A DNA stretch of 64,000 nucleotides from Casuarina equisetifolia (lineage: Eukaryota > Streptophyta > Magnoliopsida > Fagales > Casuarinaceae): contig CM052362.1 in assembly GCA_028551475.1 (NCBI GenBank), positions 13,570,521-13,634,520 of the forward strand, read 5' to 3'. This document shows positions 12,314 through 24,411 of this stretch, in pieces. A program made the translations under genes and the position numbers. Within the stretch, counting starts at the first letter, position 1, and every line of letters begins with the position of its first letter. The notes below the pieces were generated by a model. It did not search any database, was not told the DNA's origin, and worked only from the letters and a program-made list of their open reading frames with translations.

Positions 12314-13843
12314 CTAAGGTTGAACAGTAGCTTTGTACTGCTCTTCCATCAAAATCTTGTGCATGCAAAGTGAAGGACTAATTCCCTTGATATCAGCTAT
12401 TTTCCATCCAATTGCTCTCTTATGCTCTTTCAACACTAGAAGTAGCTTCTCTTCCATTGATTCTGTCAAAGAAGAAGATATGATTACTGGCAAGGTAGAA
12501 ACTTCATCTAAATAAACATATTTCAAATGGGAAGGTAAGGGCTTGAGTTCAAGAGTTGGAGGCTCTTCAATCGATGGCTTAGGTTTTGTCATGTGTTGTC
12601 CCAACTCCTCAAACTTTGTTGCCTTTTGTTGTGAATATGGTGGATTTGCTTCCATGAGATTGGCATACTCCTGTATCTCTTCACTTTCAATTTCCTCATT
12701 CTTTAGGTGAACCAAGCATGCTTCAAGTGGATCCTTGAAAGCTTTTTCCTGAAAGATCTTATTCACAAACTTATCAATTGTCTCAACCCTAAAGCAAGAA
12801 CTATCATCAGAAGGATGTTTCATAGCAGTAAAAACATTAAAAGTGACAGAATCATTTTGAACTCTTAAGATTAACTTCCCTTGTTGTACATCAATTAGAG
12901 CTCTTCCTGTTGCTAGAAAAGGTCGACCTAAGATAAGTGGTACCTCAAGGTCTTCCTCCATGTCAAGTACTATAAAATCTACAGGAAAGATAAATTTGTC
13001 AACTTTCACCAATACATCTTCAACAATGCCCCTTGGATATTTGATTGATCGATCAGCCAATTGTAGGGACACTGTGGTTGGCTTCACTTCACCCATTCCT
13101 AATTTTCTAAAAATAGAAAAAGGCATTAGATTAATACTGGCTCCTAAATCACATAATGCCTTATCAAAGTGAGAATCTCCAATAGTACAAGGAATTGTAA
13201 AACTCCCTGGATCTTTTAATTTTGGAGGCAGTTTGTTTTGTAAGATGGCTGAGCATTCTTCAGTTAGCTTCACGGTTTCATACTCTTCCAGCTTCCTTTT
13301 GTTTTTCAATATCTCCTTAAGAAATTTTGCATAACTGGGCATTTGAGCCAATGCATCTGCAAAAGGAATGTTAATATGCAATTTTTTAAATACATCAAGA
13401 AATTTAGAAAACTGCTTATCTATTTTATGTTGCTGGAGTCTCTGAGGAAATGGAACTGGAGGCACATAAGGCTTGGGATTATCAGGGAATAATGTTCTCT
13501 TGGTTGCCTCCTCAGGCTGCATGCTAACATTTTCTTCCTTATCCCTGACACTTTCCTTCTCAATGTCATTTTTTCCCACTTGTTTGCCATTTCTTAGGTT
13601 TATTGCTTTAGCATCTTCTATAGGATTCTTCTCTGTGCTGCTAGGCAAGGAACCTTGTTGTCTTCCAGAAATCATATTAGCCAACTGACCTATTTGCACC
13701 TCTAAATTTCGAATTGAAGCTTCTTGGTTTTGCATTCTTGTTTCGTTGTTCTGTAACATCTTGGCAACCATTTCCTCTAAATTAGGCTTCTTTTCTTCTG
13801 GTTGCCTAAACCCTGGTGGTGGCCTCATTGCATTAGAATTACT
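12314..13843 (-). pseudogene. Athila Gag tail and aspartic protease
   Basis: Minus strand, in frame with gag across the stop at 13844-13846. It starts with a Pro/Glu-rich linker and a coiled-coil-like segment (about 13780-13660), then a Lys-rich linker. The retropepsin-like domain follows, with active-site block ALCDLGASINLMP (Asp-Leu-Gly instead of the usual Asp-Ser/Thr-Gly) near 13105-13165 and the flap/C-terminal block LILGRPFLATGRALID. The frame ends at a TAG at 12314-12316 before RT. The protease would cut the Gag-Pol polyprotein. Confidence 0.85.
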
Positions 13844-14911
13844 CTATGAAAAATTTGGGTGGTTACGCCATCCCGGATTGTAAGTGTTGGAGTATGGATT
13901 ATTTTGTGGCCTACTTGAATTTCCAACATAATTAGCATCTTCACTACCCTGAGCAAAGGTGTTATCTAACTGACACTCTATGCTCGCATGTCCTCCACCA
14001 CAATGATCACATACTATGTTTTGAATCCTCATGACTGGAGCATTCAAGTTATCTATCTTCTTGTTGAGTTTATCAAACTGTGCATAAATTACAGTGAAAG
14101 CATCCACTTCATGAATTCCACTAGCTTTCCTTACTGGTAGCCTTTCAGTAGGCCATTGATAACTATTGTTTGCCATTTCCTCCAAAAGATCATATGCTTC
14201 TTTTGGTGTCTTATTGTTCAAAGCCCCTCCTGCAGCTGCATCAAGCATAAAACGAAGATTTGTACTAGACCCATTATAAAAAGTTTGTACCTGTAACCAT
14301 TTGGGTAGTCCATGTTGTGGACATTTTCTTAAAAGCTCCTTGAATCTTTCCCAAGCTTCATATAATGATTCATTCTCCATTTGCATAAAAGCGGTAATAT
14401 CGTTACGCATTTTTGCAGATTTTGCTGGAGGAAAGAACTTACTAAGAAATTTCTGAGCCAAATCATCCCATGTTGTAATTGATCCTACAGGAAGAGAAGA
14501 AAGCCAACTTTTAGCTTTGTCTCTTAAAGAAAATGGGAATAGCCTTAATCTAACAGCATCATCTGTGACCCCATTGTATTTAATCATGTCACAGATTTCA
14601 AGAAAAGCATCAATGTGAGCATTTGGATCATCATTTGGTAGCCCATAAAATTGCACGGAATTTTGAAGCATCTGAATGAGTGCGGGCTTGATTTCAAAGT
14701 TGTTTGCTTGAATTACAGGCCTTTTGATGCTTGATGTGGCACCCTGAACTGTTGGTGCAACATATTCTTTTAGAATCTTGCGTGGATCATCATTCTCTGC
14801 CATTTTTGTAGCTTCACTTCTTTGTTCTCTTAGCTCCTTTCGTTGCTTTCTGACTGTGCGTTCAATTTCTGGGTCAAGATTAACAAGTTGTTCTCTTTGA
14901 CTACGGGTCAT
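13844..14911 (-). pseudogene. Athila gag
   Basis: Minus-strand gag with the first ATG at 14911, about 235 nt downstream of the PBS. It contains the retrotransposon capsid domain (AKSWLSSLPVGSITTWDDL, then SLYEAWERFKELLRKCPQHG) and ends near a CxxCGGGHxxxxC knuckle (CDHCGGGHASIEC). The stop at 13844-13846 is TAG, probably from TGG, and the frame continues directly into the protease region. Gag forms the cytoplasmic particle that packages the RNA. Confidence 0.88.
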
Positions 14912-15122
14912 GCACGTCTGTAACAATCCTGAAAAGTAGCAACTAAAAAAAATGATTGATTTTTTTAATTAATTTTTTTAATGTAAAAATAACAATAATA
15001 AAGCAAAGCAAAAATAAAATCTAACAAAACAAAAAAAATCATTTTTTTTTAAAAAGAAAATAAAAACTAGATTAAACTTAGAATTATTTGGTATTAATAT
15101 TAATGAGTAGTAAAACAACCAA

Positions 15123-15140
15123 TCCCCGGCAACGGCGCCA
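15123..15140 (-). other. tRNA-Asp primer-binding site
   Basis: The minus strand reads TGGCGCCGTTGCCGGGGA, complementary to the 3' end of plant tRNA-Asp(GTC). It lies 6 nt inside the 5' LTR. This primer is characteristic of Athila elements. Confidence 0.92.
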
Positions 15141-15146
15141 AAAACT

Positions 15147-16542
15147 TGTTCGGTGAATTTTAGATGCAAGTGAACATGTCGAACAAGTAATATAATGATG
15201 AGAAAAGTATCGTCCCACGAAGATTGGTGAATACTGAACTAATTAAGTACTAATGATGAATTAATCCTAAAATTTATCTAGCAAATCAAAATATTGTTGA
15301 AGATGAATTAAAATTTAAAATTTCTAAAACGAAAACTCAATACTAATTAAAAATGGATCCAAGTAAGAAAAATCAAGATGGGACACATGTTAGAGCTTCC
15401 GATTTCACCATAACTACTAGATATGAATTTCCATAGTTTATGCCTGCAAGAATGATATTATCTATGTGATGGCGGAATTTCCTAATTTATTTACTATCCT
15501 ATGTCTAGGTATAGTAAACCTATTTAGTTCATTAATTCACTATATCTCTATATGTGAATTGAAACAAACCAAATGCATTAGGATCTGTGAATATTCCTGG
15601 TTTACAATAAATCTTTCGATCATCTTATCACCAAAAGCCACACAAATAACATGGTATATGTCTATCCATATTTAATTCATGGTTATATATTATAAGAAGC
15701 AATTGCATATTATTACCTTTCAGTCTCTAACATACACATCAAATCATTCAAGTGGTGGCCAATCACTTAAAAACATTAAGCATAATAACATATAACTCAC
15801 ATAAATAAACTATCTTGCAAAACATAAAACTTATAGGATTCACATCATCATAGTTAGGCTACATCTTCGCTCTAACAAAAGAAGTTTAGAACATAATGAA
15901 ATAATGAGGAAGAATAATAATAAGAAACAAAGAATGCATCTTGAATCCAAGAACAAGAAGTCTGTCACCCTTTTTGTCTTCTCTTCAAGAAATCTTGAAT
16001 TCTTGGCCTCTCTCTTGAGTTGAATCTTGAATTCTTGGCCTCTTTCTTGAGTTGTGCTTAATTTCCTCCTTGGTTTCAATGACAACTTCTTTTCTCTCTT
16101 GCTTCCCCCTCTCTTCTATGCAGGACTCCTCCTTTATATAGGGTATGGGATCTAGAACTTTCTCCTTATCCTAATAGCATTGGGTTTTGGATTCCCAATA
16201 CAATTGGGTTTTAGACTTCTATATTAATTAGGCTTTGGACTCCTAATAGGACTAGGTTTTCTAATTATTTTAAAAAAACAATAACAATAAAAATCTAATA
16301 ACAATTATCCAAAGCCCAAGCCCAAGCCCATCTTGATTTCCTTCACCTTGATAATTTGACCATCTTCTGTCATATAATAAGTATCAGGTTCTCCATGCTT
16401 GTTCTTTTTCTTCATGCCTCCTTATGCTACATAAACAAGACAAATTTAAGTAAATAAAGAGGAATTCAAATATTTTCTCACAAACATTAGAGAATTTATT
16501 ATTTAAATTAGGTAAAATAACTCTATAAAAATAGAGTTATCA
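15147..16542 (-). mobile_element. 5' LTR of the Athila-type element
   Basis: A 1396-bp LTR, the partner of 6652-8046. The PBS adjoins its inner end and the target duplication CTTAT follows its outer end at 16543. Confidence 0.92.
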
Positions 16543-17478
16543 CTTATGAAGATTAAAGTTCAACCCAAGTTTGACCCCTTTTTGGTTTGCGAAGCTCTGA
16601 TTTAATCACTTAAGTTATGGACCAAACAGTGACATTTTGGAGCATGATTTTGAATGGTTTTAAAGACAGAATGCAGCTCTATCTCCTTCCTTTCTTAACA
16701 ACTTAAAATGAAAAGAGAGAGAAGATGAAAATTAGGTCTCCAACGGGAAGAAGAGGTGACTTGCTTTAAAGGTGTTAGAATGACTCTTTGAAGTGAAATA
16801 TGAGTTGTTTTGAAGCTATTTAAGTGCATTTTACTCACCATTGTTTTGTTGGTATGAAAATCATAGAGAAAAGCAAGCTTCTTTCAGAAACTCATACTCT
16901 TCACTTAAGCTTCTTCAAGCTCACAAAATTGGTTTTACATTTTGGTGATTCTACTCTAAGCTTATTAATACTTTCATACACTTGTTAGGAAATCATATAG
17001 TCTTCATTCCATATCTTATTTAAGCTAATTTTTGACAAGTGAACAGTGCTAGGGTTTATGTGAATTTGAGGCTTTTGTCCATATCATAATGTATTAAGTC
17101 TTTAGCACTTGTTTGAAGCTTTTAAACTTAAATTCATATCTTACAGAAGCTAAATTCAAAATTTGTACTTAATTGCTACTTTTTGTTGAAATTCTTAGGG
17201 AGAGTATTTGTAACTAGGATTTAAGGAGTGGTTCCCCCTTGTAATCAATTTGTTAATTGATTGAAGAGTGACTCTAGTAGGTTGTTGCTAGAGTGGGGTG
17301 GAGTAGATGTCGAGGTGTCTAGGGCCAAATCACCTTCTAAAAATCTATCTTTGTCTTGTGTGATAATCTTGTTTGCTGCCTTAATTGTTTGACATAGGAA
17401 AAACAAAAAAGACACAAAGAATTTTTGATAAACCTAATTCACCCCCGCTTTTAGGTTACTATAGGATCCAACACACAT

Positions 17479-18100
17479 AGATAAAGAGAATAAGCAAGGT
17501 ACCTCTTTGTGGACATGTGAACAATGAGTAATCGTGTTGAGAAGGTTGAAAACCAATGGAAATAAGTGCCTTCGTGAACTTAGCATACCACTGGCATGAT
17601 GCTTACTTCAAACTATATAATGACTTCTACAAGTGACAAATTAAGTACTCCCTCTAACTATTGAAACCAGGTGGTAAGTGCATATAGACCTTTTCTTATA
17701 AATCCTTGTGTAGAAAGGCATTATGCACATCTAATTGGTGGAAGGACTAACATCGCATTACTGCAATACTAATAACAATCTAACAGTCATCATCTTAACA
17801 ACTGTGGAAAAGTTATCATGGTAATCAATTCCTGCTCTCTAAGTGAAGCCTTTCATTGTTAATTAGGCCTTATACCTATCTACTATCCCATCAGCAAGGT
17901 ATTTCACCTTATATACCCACTTGCGTCTAACTAGCTTATGACTAGGTGGAAGCGGAACAATGTACCATGTGTAATTTACCTTTAAGGACGTAAACTCTAT
18001 ATTAATGGCCTTAACCCAATGTATATCCTAAATGGCTTGAAGATATGTCTCTAGTTTAGGGATAGTTGATATGGAGGCTATGAATGTTTATGATGTGAAG
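17479..18100 (-). pseudogene. Copia-A RT N-terminal half
   Basis: Minus-strand relic with stops. It holds a KWVYKVKYLADG-like block near 17900-17960, the DV.NAFLHGDL-like block near 17710-17740, and the first residues of the catalytic box up to the insertion point at 17479. Its continuation is at 4249. Many frame breaks are present. Confidence 0.65.
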
Positions 18101-19480
18101 CAAAGAGGTCAAGAGAGACATGGTGTGATATAGGATGTAGAGCATTATTTTTAGAACAGATAAAGGAATTACACAAATAGTCAATAGTCCAAATGGAAAG
18201 TTGAGTGGATTGCTGAATGGGAGAATAAACCATAGGAGTACTATCTGAGGAGAGGTCGGTTATAGGTTATGTATCAACTAATGGAAGAGGTCTAGGATCC
18301 TCAAGTGTAACTTGAGGTGGAACATCTATAAGTGGTGTAGATATGTCTAGTGCTTATGATGGTCTATCTAGAAATGCTATTAAAGAAGGTTCTAAAGGTG
18401 AAGTTGCATGACCATCCCATTAAGGTGATTTTACATTAGAGGAAAGCTGATATGAGGAATGCTTTGACATCTAACTCAATTAAAAAGGAAATTCATATTC
18501 ATTAAAATAATATCTCAACTAACAAATAATTTTTCTATCTTAGGATCATAAACACGATAACCCTTTTGTAATGAAGGGTATTCCATTAAGATGCATGGAA
18601 TAGCTCGAAAGGCAAACTTGTCCTTCAGATGTAAAACTGTTGCTTAGCATCTACAACTAAAAACTCTAGGATGGTCTAGAAAGGGTACCTTATCATAAAT
18701 GACCTCACATGGAGATTGATGACTTAACGATGCGCTAGGTAAGCAATTGATAAGATATCCAACAATCAAAATGCATTACCCCTAAAAATAGGAAGAATAT
18801 ATGCTTGAAACATCAATGCTCGAGCAACATCAAGTAGATGACGATGTTTGCATTCCACTACCTTATTTTGTTGGGGAGTGTAAATGCAAAAGGATTCATG
18901 AAGTATCCCCTGTGAAGATAGAAAAGTTCTGTACCATAATTTGAATGGATACATTTTATCTTCATACTAAATTGTATACTCACCATTGAAACAAAAGATT
19001 GAATTGTAAAGAAAACTTAATGCTTAGAATGTAATAAAAATGTCTAAATGGCATGAGAAAAATCATCAATGATGGTAAGAAAATATCATGATCTGTCATG
19101 GTTGAGGTGTTAATAGGGGCCCCATAAATCCATGTGCATGAGGTCAAATAGAGTAGTATTAACAATGTGATGTGATGGAAAACTAGAATGGGTTTGTTTC
19201 ACTAATGGACAAACAATGCATCTAAAGAAATTTGGACAATGAATATATTTTCCATACATAGAGAAATATTTTTATGAACTATGACCAAGTTGATGATGCC
19301 ACAAAATATAGCTAGTATTAATATTAATATTGTTGCTACAAAAACTATTCACGCTTAAATTATACAAAAGAAAGTGGATAGACATTAAAATGTGTCTAAT
19401 GCAACATGGTAGATCATCCAAAAAGATGCAGTCCTTGCATGGCTTTAACCAATGCAATCACCTGCCTACTTATACGGTCC
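18101..19480 (-). pseudogene. Copia-A integrase relic and linker
   Basis: The minus strand contains the pre-integrase zinc-binding block (LWHHQLGHSS near 19272-19310). A degraded integrase core follows at 18980-19165. The TPQQNKVVECKHRHLLDVARAL block near 18800-18880 carries the catalytic Glu region of plant Copia integrase, with the usual Glu-Arg changed to Glu-Cys. Sequence from 18100 to 18760 is the variable integrase-RT linker with no strong match. Multiple stops and shifts. Confidence 0.7.
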
Positions 19481-19632
19481 TGAAATATGCAAAAATCATT
19501 GAAAAATATAACCATGCAATTACATTGAGTAGTTATTTTCTCAAAAGAAATTAGGCTATATATAAAATAAGGTACAAACGACACATCAGAAATTTCTAAC
19601 AACGGTGTTAGTTTTTCCAATGTGAGTAGCAA

Positions 19633-21163
19633 TTACATGTGTTTAATCCAGTACAGTAATGGACATATATTGGGAAGAGTATGAATATAAAAGTTGTAAA
19701 TTATATGTAACATGTCACTCACACCTAAGTCTATAATCCATGGATTGTAATTTTGTAGAGATTGAAATATGGGTATCATACCTATAAAGTTCCCAAGATA
19801 ATCAAAACTTGTTGAAGAAGGAATAACATTCAACTACACCAATATTTCTTGTAACTAGTCGAAAGTCAATGCTGAAGTAGGTTGGGCCATAAAGTTAATG
19901 AATGGGTTGGCTGCTTCCTACATTGTTGGTTACTAATCTCTAATATGTTGCATAAAGTTGTTATGTGTGGGCTATCTTTGGGAGACCAGTCCAAAAGAGG
20001 TTGTTGTGGGTTGTTGCTGTAATTTAGAGAATGGCCCACCAAGAAAGGGCCCATCATTGGATCCATGTGCTCTAGTCGATGAATGAGTGACTGACCTAAG
20101 TGAGAATGGGTTTTTGACTAATTTGGGAGACAAAGAAAATGGATTCCTGACTGGGTTCCTTGAAGTAATATTTTCAATTTTTGGCTGGTTTTTCATCACT
20201 GACCTAAAAGGTTCATGGATTGTCGATGCCAAAGTTGGTTTAAAATCCAAGTCCTACATTGTTTCCTCCCTTTTTTCCTTTCAGTGTCCAACCCTATGGA
20301 AAACCATTTAGGTGGAAGCAATGTTCTTTGGAATGTCTAGGTTTGTTCTAGTGTGAATAAGTAATTCAGTTTTTATTGCCAAAAATTGCTCTGTCTCCCG
20401 TCAGGTTAGACCCAAAATTACCTTGGGTCACCAAGACAAAGTTAAATTATCAGCAACAAGGGTCCCTTGGCCTTGCATATGCTGGTGCTCGTTTTCTTAA
20501 GTGAGATTGAAGGCTATATCTATGTGAGGAAAAGGGTCCCAAGGTTGGTGCGGTAGGACTAGAAGCTTTTTGGCAAGGCTTGCAAGAAATCTATTACGCA
20601 ATGTTTAGCAATCCTTTCTTCAATGCATTTATTCACTCAACATAAGCAATTGTCATAAGTTCAATGCAAAAGTTCTTCCATGATGTCCACCTCCATCTAA
20701 AGATCATTGATAAGGGCATAAAACTTTGCAATATAGCCCACAATGAGCTTATTCTTTCATTGCCACTAACGAAGGTTATACCTTTGAGTGCTAGCCATGC
20801 ATCCATAATGTTTTTTAAATGCATCCTAGATTGCGTGCACATTTATAGTACAAGAAACGAACATTACCAAGGACTTGTCTACTAATTTTTCAAGCCAGCT
20901 CAAGATGGCTAATTAGTTTTGCTCCCAAGAACGGGTCTTTTCTACTTCATTTTTCAACCTTAGTAGTGAGCCATCAACCCATCCCCATTTATTCTTTCTA
21001 GTGAGCTGATTCTTCACTTGTCTACTCCATAGCTTATAGTTAGAGCTGTTGACTAACTTGTGAGTAACAAGGGAGCTAGCTGGACTATTAGTAGCCGAAA
21101 GGTAGTATGGATCTCAGTAAGGATTAAGAGCTGGAATGGGAGGTTCAGGAGGTGTTGCCATTC
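19633..21163 (-). pseudogene. Copia-A gag and protease relic
   Basis: Minus-strand gag with a likely original ATG at 21163 (MATPPEPPIPALNPY). A block NSSNYKLWSRQVKNQL and KNKWGWVDGSLLRL is typical of Copia gag N-termini. A Pro/Ser-rich region at 19972-20250 precedes the protease block (WIIDLGVSDMLH near 19700-19740). In that block the active-site Asp-Ser-Gly is Asp-Leu-Gly and the following Ala-Thr is changed. No intact CCHC knuckle was found. Several stops. Confidence 0.65.
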
Positions 21164-21551
21164 ATGATTTACAGAGAGAAGAAGGATAGGGAAGTAAAGG
21201 TAGAAAAAAGCAAAGGTAAAGAGGACAATTGGTGGGTAGATATTTTTGGTAGGTGGGACTATGTGGGCACGTGAGGTGCCAACTAAGAGAAAGGCATAAC
21301 AAAATTATAATTCCAACCGAAAATGCCCTTTTGTGATGTAAACTTTTAGATGTAGAGAGAATATATTGGTGGACTTAAGAAAGTAGAATAATGGTGGCAT
21401 AACCCAAGTACAGATGAATACCAACATAAAGATAGTTGGTATGAACTCATCAACCCATCAACTAATCAAGGATGTGTGAACCAAAGAAATTAAGTAAATA
21501 TGCCACACACACAAAGTATATGTGCAAAGAATTCTACTAAGACTAATTTGT

Positions 21552-21565
21552 GGCTCAAGATACCA
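21552..21565 (-). other. Copia-A primer-binding site
   Basis: The minus strand reads TGGTATCTTGAGCC directly against the inner end of the 5' LTR. It is a diverged initiator tRNA-Met site. Confidence 0.7.
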
Positions 21566-21790
21566 TGTTGGAAAACATGAATGGAAAGTAAGAATCCATA
21601 TGTATGCAAATGAAAGGTGAAGCAATTGAAAGAGAACAATTGTGTGCCTGCAAGCCTGAAAATGGGAGAGTTGTATTAACAATTGCTTAAAGAATACAAA
21701 TTGTGTTTCCTTACATTTATACAAGCTAACTAAGTTGGGCCTACACCCTTTTTAGTCTAAGGCCTAATGGTGCATTCAACGCATTCAACA
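21566..21790 (-). mobile_element. 5' LTR of Copia-A
   Basis: A short LTR of about 225 bp from TGTTGGAAAAC to ATTCAACA, with the PBS adjoining. Its outer end carries a tandem repeat of GCATTCAAC that the 3' LTR lacks. Confidence 0.75.
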
Positions 21791-23979
21791 ATTGTCAATT
21801 GTGCAATTGATGAAGTAACCATCTTGAGGTAGTTGAACCTCTTAGGCTCTCAAAGAGGCCCATTTGTTAGCCAAAACCATCCTACTTCGAGGCAATGGTT
21901 GAGCTCCTTTTTTATACTAGGGTGTAGCTCACACCTAGATAGTAAATGATGACATATTTTGGAATCCATACAGATAATAGGGAAATGCGTACCATAGTAA
22001 GGGTCAAGATGAATTTCCCTTGCCCTTGTCCACTAGTACTTGTCTTGGTGTTGAGAGGAACACCATCGAGCCTAGTTAAGCTTTTGTGTTTCCATATTAC
22101 ATTAAAAACGTTAATGGAATTGCCGAGGGGAACATTGCCATCACAATCTACCATTTCTACTTGGAAAAGAAGAATAAGGTGGGTGGGTATGGTGCCTCCC
22201 TACCTAATAGTGAAAGGGATCTTGGAGATGCCTCATAAAAAGTACCAAATTGTGAAGCTCTTGCTAAGGCTATGACATGACGACAACAAGTGACCACCTA
22301 CATCAATGAAAAGGGGAAGGAAAAGTGGTTATGAAATTCGGAAACAAAAAAGATAGAAAGCATTTTCTCTCTCCTAAAAAATTTTCTAGAAAGGTTTTTT
22401 GAATTTTATGCTTAGGGATTATCCTTTTATATGGATTAGAAGATAGCACATTTTTATGCTTTTTGAGTTATTAATGAAAAATATCCTAAAATACATTTAA
22501 GAATTGGAAATTTTTAATGTTTTATATATTTAATTGTTTTAGACATCTTTCTTTCATTCAAAAATCTATCTTTCATCAACCTCCTAATTGATTCAAAAGT
22601 AACAATTTATGAACTAACAATGAATCTAAAATTTTTTTTATTCCTTTCTTTCTAAATGACACAAAAATAAAAAAAAAATATTTAAAGATACTTGCCTTAG
22701 AACTATTCCCTTTCATAAAGTGAAGTATCCAACTAATTTTTGCATTCCATGATAAATAAAAATGGTTGTACATTAAGCATAATCTTTAGAAATTCCCAAA
22801 TTTCTTTAGAGCATGAATTACAAAAAAATACAAAAAAAAAAAAATCCTAATCCATAACCATTATTCAAAAACAAATTACAAGTTGTCATTTACTTGGAAA
22901 TACATGTAGTGTTTTATTGAAGATGTAAAATTAGAAGAATGGAATGAAAACTTGTGGAATGAAATAACAAATAAAGTAAAGTCTATTTGTAGCCTTTCCT
23001 AGCCTAATCAAAGCCTTAATCATACAATCTTGAAATACATAAAATTTAACCAAAAAAATGGCAACATAATTATTATTACATGTTAGTTTATGGGATCTAC
23101 AATTATGTCGAATGTGTTTTAGGCATAATCAAGAATAAGCTTGAAGGTTTCAATGTAAGTAATTAGGCCATGAAATCCATTAGCCATCTTAATAGATATA
23201 GATGATGTGCATTGATAAAAGAATGTATTATATTTAAATCACAAGTAATGTTATCACCTACTCTTCATTTAATAATCAATATAAAAGTAGACACCTTAAG
23301 AAAAGGTTTTCTACTTGTAAATTTTATTGTTGAATTAATAGAGCCCATTTTGTTAAGGAGACCAATGAGTCTTTGGTAATAATGCATTATTAGGTTGAGT
23401 TTAAATGACCCATCAAAAGAACTTGTAGGAGTTTGAGGCACATGGCTAAATAATTTTACGGTAGGATAAGATGGTTAAATAGGGGTTCCAAAGTATTGAA
23501 AATGCTTTCCATAAGGGGCAATTATATAAAATGGTCAAACCTATGAAATTACGTGGTCTATGTGTATGTAATGGCATTGTGAGTTAGTCCTTGTTCCTTT
23601 TAGCTTTCCATTGATTTTCTTTGTGCTTAGGCTTCCATCTTAGGGACTAATCCACTAAGGAATAGGAAACTCCTTGGCAAGGCCTTTTTCTCTTCCAATG
23701 AGAGTGGATTTTAATTACGCCCATTGGCCCAGTTGTTTAGGCCTAGGTTTTATGGCCTATAAGGCCCAATTAAATCATAAGCATGCATAGCATTGCCTAT
23801 AGGATCCTATTGCATTTTAGGGTTTGGAAAGCCTAATGTTATGCTACCAATGGGACACATCCTAACACCTCTATAATGCAAGGAAGTTGTAAACATAGAT
23901 CCCTTCCCCCTTGCCTTGCTTCATCATTATAGTACCTTTATAGCTACAAGTGCATAGCCCTTCTCTAAGCTTAATAGTG
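21791..23979. other. No recognised gene (AT-rich, degenerate)
   Basis: About 2.2 kb with no convincing coding match. The longest frame is an 80-codon minus-strand one at 21912-22154 (block MVDCDGNVPLGNSINVFN), which I do not recognise. The stretch 22310-23540 is very AT-rich with no domain. It is probably old transposon debris. Confidence 0.5.
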
Positions 23980-24310
23980 GCTCATAAGAGAGGACTTTTG
24001 TCCTTACATTCTAAAATGCCTTTGGCAGTCCAAGGAAGAACTTCATTAGCTTATTCTTCTAGTCCCATTCCAAAATTTGGCTACTAACCTTGCATTCACA
24101 CTTCTAAAAGATGTCATTGAAGAAGGGCTTTAAGGGTTCCCAATTCCCCCTAAAGTTCTTTAAGCTAGACATAAAATTAGATTTGATCTCTTCCCTCATC
24201 CAATTAGAGGTCATTGATGGCGAATTTGAGATTGAAGCTATGAGGTCCATCCACCTTATCAAAACTATCACACAAAAAATCCCAAACCTCCATTAAATTC
24301 CTATAGAAAC
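23980..24310 (-). pseudogene. Copia-type gag relic
   Basis: The minus strand from about 24300 gives a Gag-like reading with stops and shifts. A block resembling WDFLCDSFDKVDGPHSFNLK comes first, then a segment with LKxLWxEL spacing, a Cys-rich stretch (CECK), and a block like MKFFLGLPKAF...NVRTKVLS. The order matches the capsid region of plant Copia gag (UBN2 family). No LTRs were found on either side. Confidence 0.45.
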
Positions 24311-24411
24311 AACATTTTCAAGGTATTGACCCATCAAATTGGTTAGCCTTAATTGGGCTCATTGATGAGTTTTTTAGGCACAACACTACCACTTTAGAGG
24401 TTAATGGTGTT

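Larger units (their letters stand above)
6652..16542 (-). mobile_element. Complete Athila-type Gypsy retrotransposon
   Basis: A 9891-bp minus-strand element with two near-identical LTRs (6652-8046 and 15147-16542). It has a perfect 5-bp target duplication CTTAT (6647-6651 and 16543-16547), a tRNA-Asp PBS and a PPT. Domain order is gag, protease, RT, RNase H, integrase, which is the Ty3/Gypsy order. The tRNA-Asp primer and the [16 protein letters not shown] block in integrase point to the Athila branch. I count about twelve substitutions between the LTRs by eye, so it is fairly recent. At least six in-frame stops and one frameshift disable gag-pol. No envelope-like frame is visible. Confidence 0.93.
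4250..17473 (+). mobile_element. Solo LTR (LTR-X) split by later insertions
   Basis: Ends are TGTTGGAATA at 4250 and GGATCCAACA at 17473, flanked by a perfect 5-bp duplication CACAT (4245-4249 and 17474-17478). Its own sequence is 4250-4588, 6189-6646 and 16543-17473, about 1.7 kb once the two inserted elements are removed. No coding domain, PBS or PPT is visible in these parts, so it is best explained as a solo LTR left by LTR-LTR recombination. The right end carries the C-rich block (CACCCCCGC) often seen near long plant LTR ends. Strand is nominal. Confidence 0.8.
3151..21790 (-). mobile_element. Copia-A, old host element of a nested cluster
   Basis: A minus-strand Copia element. Its 5' LTR (21566-21790), PBS, gag, protease, integrase and first half of RT run from 21.8 to 17.48 kb. 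The second half of RT and RNase H (4249-3260), a PPT and a truncated 3' LTR (3151-3247) lie on the other side of the nested block 4250-17473. Without that block it would be roughly 5.4 kb, normal for Copia. Every domain carries stops and shifts, so this is the oldest layer of the cluster. No target duplication can be checked because the 3' LTR is broken. Confidence 0.85.
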
